Positions 55,809-64,000 of a stretch of 64,000 nt of DNA are shown here, in pieces. The position numbers and the translations under genes are program-made. The stretch comes from Scolanthus callimorphus (Eukaryota > Cnidaria > Anthozoa > Actiniaria > Edwardsiidae), in NCBI GenBank assembly GCA_033964015.1, contig CM066912.1, positions 22,803,073-22,867,072 of the forward strand, written 5' to 3'. Each line of letters begins with the position of its first letter. Positions within the stretch are counted from its first letter, which is position 1. Below the pieces are notes generated by a model. The model made no database searches, was not told where the DNA came from, and saw only the letters and a program-made list of their open reading frames with translations.

Positions 55809-56939
55809 ATGGAAGAGGCTCCGTTGAACAGCACGGCTTTAAACAATGCCAGTTTCATAAACGCTACAGCCCCATTTTTCGGCGGCTGCTTTGCGATTAA
55901 GTGTCATTTTAAGAAAAGCGAGCGTATCGCTATTATACTGGTATATTCCCTTACGTTTTTGGCGTCCTTTGCTGGTAACTTCATCGTGGTCTTCGTCATC
56001 ACAAGAGCACGACGGCTTCGCAACTGTACCAACTTCTCAATACTAAATCTCTGCATTGCAGATCTCATGGTCACCATTTTCTGTATTCCAATACTAACTA
56101 TTGATTTCTACATAGCCGATGAATGGCTCTTCGGGGCTTTTATGTGCAAAATGGTAACATTTCTGCAAACTGCAGCTGTCGATGCATCTGTCTTAGTGCT
56201 AGTAGCAATAAGCATCGAGAAGTTCGTGGTGGTGTGCTTTCCGTTTCAGTCGCGTGTCTATCGGCGTTGGTTTCGCTACATTGTTATACTGATGTGGTTT
56301 GTAGCTGTTGCAGATGCATCGCACACAACAGTCTTTAAAAAGCTGAAAACATTTGCCGGGCGCGAAAAGTGTATCATGTCATACCCGTCTTCTACGTTTA
56401 TGCAGGACTACCTTATGGGGCATGCAGTTGCATTATTCTTTCTTCCTTTACTGGTCATGACTGTTCTACACTGTATAACAGTGTTTGTCATCCAGAAGAA
56501 AATCTCCACTAGAAGCAGTCTTCCTTCTCAGAGGGTTCAAATCTTGCGAGTTAATGTACGCAAACTCCACCGAAAGCGCAAGGCTGTAGCGATTCTGGTA
56601 GTAATCGTGGTGCTGTTTGCAATATCCTGGGGGCCTTATCTGTCAATAGCGATATGGGACGCCTTTTTTTCTCCAAGGCTCGAGGATGTCTTTGAGTACT
56701 ATTTATTGCTGAATAAAATTTCCGTAGCATTTCTATGGATGGTGTTTTTCAATTCAGCCTGCCATCCAGTTATTTATTGTTTCTTAGGGAGAGAGTATAG
56801 AATGGCAGTAAGGAATTCCTTCAGAAGATCTAATACGAGTTCTACACGGACGACCAGGCACAGGCAACAGCCAGCAATACCCTTAAAACGATGTAACTAC
56901 ATCAAAGCAGATCATGCAGCTAAGGGTGGACAACTCTAA
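55809..56939 (+). CDS. Rhodopsin-class (class A) G-protein-coupled receptor
   Basis: Intronless 376-residue protein with seven TM helices, a plasma-membrane receptor. ATG at 55809 (context aaaATGgaa). The N-terminus has three to four Asn sequons. TM1 has GNFIVVFVI; TM2 NLCIADLMVT; TM3 begins after Cys and ends SIEKFVVV, where the usual DRY is EKF; TM6 FAISWGPYL replaces FxxCWxP; TM7 NSACHPVIYCF is a modified NPxxY (HPxxY). The C-tail is basic and Ser/Thr-rich. Length and motifs fit the neuropeptide/amine-like receptors expanded in cnidarians; ligand unknown. An intronless structure is common in those expansions. The family call is secure, the subfamily is not. Confidence 0.93.
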   Translation: MEEAPLNSTALNNASFINATAPFFGGCFAIKCHFKKSERIAIILVYSLTFLASFAGNFIVVFVITRARRLRNCTNFSILNLCIADLMVTIFCIPILTIDFYIADEWLFGAFMCKMVTFLQTAAVDASVLVLVAISIEKFVVVCFPFQSRVYRRWFRYIVILMWFVAVADASHTTVFKKLKTFAGREKCIMSYPSSTFMQDYLMGHAVALFFLPLLVMTVLHCITVFVIQKKISTRSSLPSQRVQILRVNVRKLHRKRKAVAILVVIVVLFAISWGPYLSIAIWDAFFSPRLEDVFEYYLLLNKISVAFLWMVFFNSACHPVIYCFLGREYRMAVRNSFRRSNTSSTRTTRHRQQPAIPLKRCNYIKADHAAKGGQL

Positions 56940-56962
56940 GTGGCCTAACCAAGGCATTGCCA

Positions 56963-57055
56963 TCATTTTCTACAAGCGCCATACGAAAAAACGACCAGGA
57001 AGAGGCAACATCCAGCGATGCCCTTAAAACGACGAACCACCCTAAAGCGGATCTA
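56963..57055 (+). repeat. Partial copy of the GPCR tail coding sequence
   Basis: Segments acgaccaggaagaggcaaca and atgcccttaaaacgacg resemble 56866-56900 in the GPCR (acgaccaggcacaggcaaca, tacccttaaaacgatg). About 80 bp of the 3' coding end seems duplicated in tandem after the stop codon. Confidence 0.65.
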
Positions 57056-57274
57056 GTGGCGCACGCAACAGTTATGCCTTTATGCGCGTATCTGGAAATG
57101 TTTTGTGTTTCGTAAGAGGAATGTATCTCAATTATTATGTCGCATGATAACTAAACACTGTACATATAATACTGACGATCAATGTTAAAATATTGGTTTT
57201 ATTCTGCGTTAAAGCCTATGACTGGCAAAACTGTGCACAAACAAAATCTAAAAAAAAAGACATCTTCATTGGCT
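57056..57274. other. GPCR 3' flank
   Basis: AT-rich, presumably 3' untranslated and intergenic. No clear polyadenylation signal could be chosen. Confidence 0.3.
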
Positions 57275-57499
57275 CCCCGGGGGGGGGGGGGGGGGGACTC
57301 CCAATATTTTAGACGGGGGTGCTCGTCGGGAAAATTGATTTTGACCCTAAGGGATAGCAAAATGGGTGTGGCAAACAGCAAATTTACCCCTAAAAGAAAG
57401 CAAATTTGGCGTGGCGACCGCCGAATTTACCCCTAAAAGACAGCAAATTTGGCAGGTCAAAAAACAAATAAAAGCGAATTTTAATTATTTTAGGGTTTT

Positions 57500-59400
57500 C
57501 ATAATAATAATAATAATATATCACATTTATATTGCGCAGTTATCAATGAGAAATTTTCAACTGCGCATTACAAAAGATGTTCGGTTTAAAATTTAAAATT
57601 TACATGTCAATGCTAAAAAAAATAATATTGTAAACAAAGAAATATTTCTAAATTTTAAAATAAATTAAAAGTCAATAAAAAGTCGATAAAATCAATAAAA
57701 AGTAAAATGAAAAGGAAACGCAAAAATAACTATTTAAATAAATTTAGAACGCTTTCACAAATAGATGGGTCTTAAGTGCCCTCTTGAAGCCATTGATTGT
57801 GGAAATGTTACGAATTTCTCGTGGGAGATCGTTCCACAGCTTCGGCGCAGCAACCTCGAAGGCACGATCACCAAGAGTCTTTTTTGATTTTACCGTACTG
57901 TAATTAAGCATAAGGCTGTTATTGCTTCTGAGGGAGTAGTGTTTATCGTGCCTTCTTGAAATGAGATCCGTGAGATACTGTGGCGCCAAGCCATGAATGG
58001 CCTTAAAAGTAGTGAGCAGCATTTTGAAAACAATGCGCTGCTTAACAGGTAGCCAATGTAGGGACTTCAATAATGGCGTAATGTGACAAAACTTCGCCTC
58101 TTTGAACACTAGACGAGCAGCGGCATTCTGAATGCGTTGCAATTTCTTCAGCTGATATTCTGCTGACCCGAAAAGAACACTGTTACAGTAGTCAATTCGG
58201 CTTGAAATAAACGCATGAATGAGGGTCTCAGTGCAGCTCTTAGTTAAATACTGTCTGATCTTTCTAATATTGTAGAGATGAAAAAATGCTGCTGAGCAGA
58301 CCTTATTAATATGGTGGTCCATAGATAAATGAGAATCAAACCAGACTCCAAGGTTTTTAACAGGGGAGTTGGGAGTGATTTTAGCGGCACCTACGTTCAC
58401 ATGAGTGAGATTGACTTTATCAAGCTGCTGCCGCGTTCCAATAAGAAGGAACTCAGTTTTGCTCTCATTTAAGAGAAGCCTGTTATGCTGCATCCAGCAC
58501 TTAATTGCCTCAATAGAATTTTCCATGGCATCAAGAGCATCCGCCTGACCGGTCTCTTCTGCCGGACTGAACGATAAATATAATTGCGTATCGTCCGCGT
58601 AACAGTGGACTGATGGTAGATACGCCTTAGCCGTGTCAAGAAGAGAGCTCGCATAGATAGTGAAAAGGAGCGGCCCTAGGCAGGAACCTTGGGGGACACC
58701 GCAGCTCAACTCGAATCTCTTCGACTCACATCCCCTTACCGACACCCGTTGCGCACGCCCTGAGAGGTAGGACTGGAACCATTGAAGTGCGGTGCCTTCA
58801 AAACCCAACCTGCTGAGCGCCGCCAATAAGATTGTATGGTCGACTGTGTCGAAGGCAGCACTCAGATCAAGTAGTACGAGAAGGGTCACATGCTGCTTGT
58901 TCATATTGAGGAGGATGTCGTTTTTAACCTTTAATAAGGCAGTTTCCGTACTATGGTTTTGTCGATAGGACGATTGTGCTATTGGGTACAAGTTGTTAAT
59001 GACCATATGGTTGTAAGTTTGATTAAATACTGCTTTTTCTGTCAGTTTAGATATAAACATTAAGTTACTGACAGGTCGAAAATTCTTAAACAAAATGTCC
59101 AAACCTAGCTTTTTTAGCAGAGGTAGTACCAAAGCTTCTTTCCAATCGTCCAGAAAATGGGCAGTTTGTAAGGAGCAGTTAATTATTTTAGTGATTATCG
59201 GAAGGAGGGAATCACATTGGCTGACCAGACGGGAAGGCATTGGATCGAGTGTGCAAGACTTCAGTGACGATTTTCGAATGAGTGTTTTCAACCAAGTTTC
59301 CTTTGTAAATATCGGTTCTGGTGTCAGTACCATTATATTTCTGGGCAAGGATTGGTCTGAGACTCCCCTAAGGGATAGGGCTAATTTTAAACACCCCTAA
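57500..59400 (-). mobile_element. 5'-truncated L2/CR1-type LINE
   Basis: On the minus strand the RT ORF is followed by a 3' region with a short gcgcagtt/aactgcgc hairpin (57534-57575) and a (tta)n-like tail at about 57500-57520. No endonuclease domain is present, so the copy is 5'-truncated, as is usual for LINEs. Confidence 0.8.
57744..59348 (-). CDS. Non-LTR retrotransposon reverse transcriptase
   Basis: 534 open codons. It copies element RNA into DNA at the target site. RT motifs: LDLSAAFDTVDH (motif A, about residue 160), GVPQGSCLGPLLF (motif B, about 218) and YADDTQLYL (catalytic core, about 250). The C-terminus carries FEVAAPKLWNDLPREIRN, common in L2/CR1-type animal elements. The N-terminal endonuclease is missing; the ATG at 59348 is just the first in the surviving frame. 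The intact frame suggests a fairly young insertion. Confidence 0.92.
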   Translation of the reverse strand: MPRNIMVLTPEPIFTKETWLKTLIRKSSLKSCTLDPMPSRLVSQCDSLLPIITKIINCSLQTAHFLDDWKEALVLPLLKKLGLDILFKNFRPVSNLMFISKLTEKAVFNQTYNHMVINNLYPIAQSSYRQNHSTETALLKVKNDILLNMNKQHVTLLVLLDLSAAFDTVDHTILLAALSRLGFEGTALQWFQSYLSGRAQRVSVRGCESKRFELSCGVPQGSCLGPLLFTIYASSLLDTAKAYLPSVHCYADDTQLYLSFSPAEETGQADALDAMENSIEAIKCWMQHNRLLLNESKTEFLLIGTRQQLDKVNLTHVNVGAAKITPNSPVKNLGVWFDSHLSMDHHINKVCSAAFFHLYNIRKIRQYLTKSCTETLIHAFISSRIDYCNSVLFGSAEYQLKKLQRIQNAAARLVFKEAKFCHITPLLKSLHWLPVKQRIVFKMLLTTFKAIHGLAPQYLTDLISRRHDKHYSLRSNNSLMLNYSTVKSKKTLGDRAFEVAAPKLWNDLPREIRNISTINGFKRALKTHLFVKAF

Positions 59401-59494
59401 GAGATAGCACCTGTCAATTTTATACCCTAAGGGACAGGACGAGCACCCCCGTCTGAAAATATGGGGAGTCCCCCCCCCCCCCCCCCCCCCCGGG

Positions 59495-61200
59495 TCATTG
59501 GCCTACCAAAGGCTCCAATGCACACAAGACAAAAGCTTCAATCGAGGCTTTCTCCAAGTTCTAATACATTTACAGTAATTTCAGAAGAAAGCCTCGACTT
59601 GAGGTTATTGTTTGTAGGCATTGGAGCGTAATTCGAACATGGCCTATTAACCTCATCATTATGAGGGACGCTGTAATGAGCCTGATAGGCCTAGAGTGAC
59701 CTGTTCAGTTACATTGCTCTTGGTTATTGTCATATTCCTAGAATTATATACATTTATTTATGCCGCTTTCTTGCAACGGACAGCTAATTACAAGGGTATT
59801 TAGCGCCCTGCGCTGTTGAGCTCCATTTGCGAGGAAAAATACAAGAGTCGTATTGGCGTTGCGTTTATCTGGCGAAGGCCCATGCACAACGCCTTTTATT
59901 TCATTACAACTGAGCCTTATACATTTTGCCCGCAAAGGTGGGGAATGTGCTATCGGTTATTACACATGAATTTCCGCAGAAATCCAATAATCCACACCCA
60001 ATTCATGGGAAAAACTCAACTTCTCGTGACACAATAATGGTAATTCGGATTTCCCGTGGCTGTACACATGAATTCCGAACACCTCCCATACTTGTGCCAT
60101 GGGAAATTCAGCTTTTCCCATGAATTGGTTTCTGCCGAAATTCCCTGTGATTATTGTATAAGATAAATTCAATAGAATTAAACCATTGTTTGTAGTTTCA
60201 AAGAAGGGAATAGAAAAACAAAATCGAGCCAAGGGTCGAAATCGATAACCCAATATAGATTGTAGTTACGAGAAGAAAGCGGTAGAGCGTAGTGTCGGCT
60301 TTCCGATGTCAGTTCGAAATTTGACGAATGAGCACATAGTGCTTTGCCACGCTTTATTTTCGATTCATTAAATAAGGAAGCCTATCTTCAGGATGACAAT
60401 TGAAAGGCACTTATTTAATATAAATAAACAACTTTAAGATATGCATCTCCATGCATCGTGCACATTACTGTAACAGTGCTCTAGATCTTTGCAACATGTC
60501 CTTCAAGCGCTTTTAAAATGTGTATGCAAGTTTTTGGTTTACTAATATAGTTTGTGAATTATTGAATTATTTTGTAATGACGTTAAGTTTATCAGTTGAC
60601 TGCTCTAGAAAACCTTAAAAGCGTAATTTTTCAAAGCTGTGATTAAAGAGGAACTTATTGGAAAGCACTTGCGTGTACATCAATGCACTTAACTAAATTT
60701 GGTATGTAAGTGTTCAGGTTAGTACATAAGATGTGTATTCTTTTGTAATGGCGTTAAGGTAGTTGATTGAAATGCTCGAAGACTCGCTCGTTCGCATTAT
60801 GACACAAAAACTCGTGAATAAAAACGATATCAAGTTCTTGCCATGTAATAATCTCTATATATATATCTGCTCAACACACAAAGAGCGCTATCCCATCGAT
60901 CGCTTGATATTGATTATTGATACCAAAAGTTGGATTGCGTGCAGAAATCTCGAAATAACCACCAACAAACAACTTTTACAAAATTCAGCTTGTTTTCGAA
61001 GCTTTTCCAAAGTCAGCCGATCGGGACACGTTACTTCAGTTTTTGCCGACTACCTTTTCTGCCCACGTTTGATGTAATTTGCCGTAAACATCTGCCACCA
61101 CATGTGATGTGGTTGCCAATACAATGATATCTACTGTTTCGGAGATAAATAATTTCTAAATAATTTAATCTATTATTATTATTTTAATCTATTATTATTT
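59495..61200. other. No gene seen
   Basis: Short ORFs only. Around 59970-60140 the words aattcatgggaaaa and ttttcccatgaatt recur in both orientations, a small inverted repeat. The rest shows no structure. Confidence 0.4.
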
Positions 61201-63260
61201 ATCGGGCTTGACCACTTGACTTTATGCGATGTAGCTCCGAAATGCAAAAAGCTATTAAAACCAAACTCCGACCACTTACTGGAGAAAGATTGAAATTAGT
61301 AGTGATGTATTTTTTATTGTTATAGGAGTTACCATAGCAACGTTACAGGGGGGAGCACACTTTTGATTGACAGGCACCTGAAGCGCTATTCGATCTAAAC
61401 TTTTAAAATGACACACTGAGCCTTACTCCTTACACATTTGTCTAGCCCTACACGAAGTTTAGACGGCATTCACCAAGCCGATTTCAAATAATTCAAGGCG
61501 ACTTTTTTAACTGTAAAATTCTACTTTTTTTGCGCGTCGTCCAGTATTCATGGAATATACTTGCTTTTTTCTACCAAATTAATAAGTTTTTGACTGCCAA
61601 CGTATTCCCAAGATATTCAACTTGAACTCTACCAATTTTGACGTCCACAAGTGGTTTTGATTTTCCCTGACAAACATAAACGCAAACTTCAAGTTTTGGG
61701 GCGATTTCGCAAACCACACTTCTGAACACGAAAAAGGCTTCACAATGCGATTCTGGTGGCGAATTTTCTTCCTACTCACAGAACTTAAACTTAAGCATAT
61801 CAGGAAGGCAATGTTCGCGCGAGAAAAAAATTTACGTTTCCAACGTCTCGCAGGAAAATTCCAAAGTTGGACCTTTTGCTTATCGTTCCGCTCAAGTCTC
61901 TACAACTAGTTCAGTTTTAAAAAGTTGTAATTTTCATGCAAATTTGAGTCAGTTTCTCACATTCCAGCAAGACAAATTTGCCTCCTCTGCTACTGCTCAA
62001 TGAGCCAGAACGGTCACGCTAATACAGTAGCTGTAGCGCGTAGTTGAACATGTTTTCACCGGTTTACCTGTCGGATTCTGATAAGACAAAATAATCCTGC
62101 CAGCTAAGTTCAATAATCTGGTCTGCATAAAAACAAACAAACAAAAGGGAACACTATGCAAGTTTTTCTCACAGACCGATCCCTATTTTGACGATAGCTC
62201 CGCCCACTCATAGCAAACAATAGGAACTTTTCCCTACGGAATTCAAAATGTCCGAGCAACAAACTTGAATATCGAAGATTTTTCAATAATTATTCAGCAT
62301 TTCAAGATAAAAATATCAAATCCAAATTGCATGCAACAACTTCTAACACGTCCCTGCAATCGGTGTTTTTTCCGCGCTCTATGCCAAAGATAAAATTTGG
62401 CTTGTCCGACGTAGCAACAGTAAGTAAGGGTATAACAATGAATGCGGGATCGGTGAATTGAGCCGTAGCAGAGGAGGCAAATTTGTCTTGCTGGAATGTG
62501 AGAAACTGACTCAAATTTGCATGAAAATTACAACTTTTTAAAACTGAAGTAGTTGTAGAGACTTGAGCGGAACGATAAGCAAAAGGTCCAACTTTGGAAT
62601 TTTCCTGCGAGACGTTGGAAACGTAATTTTTTTTCTCGCGCGAACATTGCCTTCCTGATATGCTTAAGTTTAAGTTCCGTGAGTATGAAGAAAATCTGCG
62701 CCAGAATCGCATTGTGAAGCCTTTTTCGTGTTCAGAAGTGTGGTTTGCGAAATCGCCCCAAAACTTGAAGTTTGCGTTTATGTTTGTCAGGGAAAATCAA
62801 AACCACTTGTGGACGTCAAAATTGGTAGAGTTGTAGTTGAATATCTTGGGAATACGTTGGCAGTCAAAAACCTCTTAATTTAGTAGAAAAAGGCAAGTAT
62901 ATTCCATGAATACTGGACGACGCGCAAAAAAGTAGAATTTTACAGTAAAAAAAGTCGCCTTGAATTATTTGAAATCGGCTTGGTGAATGCCGTCTAAACT
63001 TCGTGTAGGACTAGACAAATGTGTAAGGAGCAAGGCTCAGTGTGTCATTTTAAAAGTTTAGATCGAATAGCACTTCAGATGCCTGTCAATCAAAAGTGTG
63101 CTGCCCCCTGTAACGTTGCTATGGTAACTCCTATAACAATAAAAAATACATCACTACTAATTTCAATCTTTCTCCAGTAAGTGGTCGAAGTTTGGTTTTA
63201 ATAGCTTTTTGCATTTCGGAGCTACAATCGCATAAATTCAAGTGGTCAAGCCCGAGAAAA
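61201..63260. repeat. 2-kb inverted repeat with about 790-bp arms
   Basis: Left arm 61201-61999 (from atcgggcttgaccacttgac) and right arm 62463-63260 (to gtggtcaagcccgag) are imperfect complements throughout, for example gtaaaattctact and agtagaattttac. ORFs on the two arms mirror each other and are not genes. The spacer holds the repeat shared with 18340-18690. Confidence 0.85.
62180..62460 (-). repeat. Spacer repeat, second copy
   Basis: ccgatccctattttgacgat to atgcgggatcggtgaatt matches 18340-18690 in inverse orientation, without the 50-base insertion seen there. Confidence 0.7.
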
Positions 63261-63857
63261 ATTGTAGGCAGCCTCCTTAAGTTATGTTGCCGAGATTACT
63301 AAATAGATTTTATCCGGCATTGTTGGTATTTGTAATTTTGTCATTTTTAACAACTGACATCTTTTTTCTCAAAACGTTTCGTAGAGCAGACGTAATTTTT
63401 GTAACCCAAAATAGCATCATAGACGTTTCCTATTAGTTTGATTTAGGACGAGGTTTTATAGGATTGCCCGAGAGTCCTTTATTATTTACATTCAGCATTA
63501 CAATGAGAATAAGCACCTTCAACCCACGTAATGATTTAGGTTTCTCAAACTCAAGCCTAAACAAAGAAAATAACAACCGTGGAGGATCTTTGGAAAACGC
63601 TTTAAATAATTTGCACACCTTAAAGGATCCCCCTCATTATCATGCATTGCGCGCCCGCAAAGCCGAGACGCATCCATTTTAACCGGCGGATATCTGAGGC
63701 AATTCACTATAGTCATTGAAAATCGGCAAAAATCTCTGCCATCGGCCAAGAATAGGGCCCGTAAAAGCCACCATTTCGTAGAATATTTATCAAAACGTTA
63801 TTGTTCGGTGATATTTTAGCTTTGGAGTAGAACTGGTTTGATTTTCCGTTTGTATGG

Positions 63858-64000
63858 ATGGGTGACTCGAACCTCCCAGTTCGAGGCCGCCCAAAGCGAC
63901 GGGAGAAAGTTGTACACATCGAGCTGAAAAAGTCCACGTATGATGTATGGAAGGCCAAGAAAGCCAGCATGGGCATGCAAGGTCTCTCACATAGCAATTT
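63858..64000 (+). CDS. Start of an unrecognised coding exon at the window edge
   Basis: From ATG 63858 the frame is open to the last base (47 codons plus two bases). It reads MGDSNLPVRGRPKRREKVVH then ELKKSTYDVWKAKKASMGMQ, then LSHSNF. The basic start and the 'STYxVWxxKKxSMG' stretch look protein-like, resembling uncharacterised cnidarian proteins I cannot name. An opposite-strand frame (63713-63997) is also open. The gene would continue past the window. Confidence 0.4.
   Translation, partial: MGDSNLPVRGRPKRREKVVHIELKKSTYDVWKAKKASMGMQGLSHSN

Larger units (their letters stand above)
57275..59494. mobile_element. G-tract inverted-repeat shell holding a LINE
   Basis: ccccgggggg...actcccaatattttagacgggggtgctcgtc at the left is mirrored on the right (gacgagcacccccgtctgaa ... 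ggggagtccccc). Inside each end are 'accctaagggatag'-type words. The left side has two aatttacccctaaaagacag units (about 57385 and 57423). A LINE occupies the middle. Confidence 0.7.

Noticed and set aside
57182..57436. 84-codon frame beside the G run
   Set aside because: It crosses a poly-G tract and the repeat shell; no coding evidence.
61579..62712. ORFs of 66 and 136 codons on the minus strand
   Set aside because: They lie on the two arms of the large inverted repeat and partly mirror each other, so they are by-products of the repeat.

Overview
This window looks like nuclear DNA from a cnidarian, most likely an anthozoan such as a stony coral. It is AT-rich, its protein genes are cut by GT-AG introns, and it is packed with short inverted-repeat elements. 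It also carries a Penelope-like element with a GIY-YIG domain and a truncated L2/CR1-type LINE. I cannot place it to species. There are no operons, ribosome binding sites or CRISPR arrays.

Layout. 1-7,970: mostly repeats. These include a 1.9-kb non-autonomous DNA element with a 16-bp terminal inverted repeat (TIR) and a 6-bp target-site duplication (TSD), and one unrecognised 321-codon intronless ORF on the minus strand (3,779-4,744). 7,971-18,902: multi-exon gene A on the plus strand. It encodes a signal peptide, a Cys-rich domain, two fibronectin-III-like domains, a transmembrane (TM) helix and a short cytoplasmic tail. 18,903-24,900: intergenic repeats. 24,904-44,581: gene B, a diverged tandem paralogue of A with a closely similar exon and phase plan and a longer tail. 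Its last intron (about 8.7 kb) holds a five-copy tandem tRNA-like array, foldback elements joined by (TA)n tracts, and a broken Penelope-like element with a possible hammerhead ribozyme. 44,582-55,800: repeats. 55,809-56,939: a single-exon rhodopsin-class GPCR (plus), with part of its tail sequence repeated downstream. 57,275-59,494: a LINE reverse transcriptase (minus) inside a G-tract inverted-repeat shell. 61,201-63,260: a 2-kb inverted-repeat structure. At the right edge is the start of an unrecognised coding exon.

How it fits together. Genes A and B are the main result. Domain order, phase pattern (two-exon FN3 domains 1-0-1, TM exon 1-2, juxtamembrane exon 2-0), a degenerate WSXWS-like segment in B and a proline-containing juxtamembrane segment in A together suggest class I cytokine receptor-like (gp130/Domeless-like) proteins. 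I reconstructed the models by eye. Gene A splices in frame to about 485 residues. Gene B has two problems: a phase mismatch after its first exon and a one-base frame offset inside its second FN3 domain. It may be decaying, mis-assembled, or spliced in a way I did not see.
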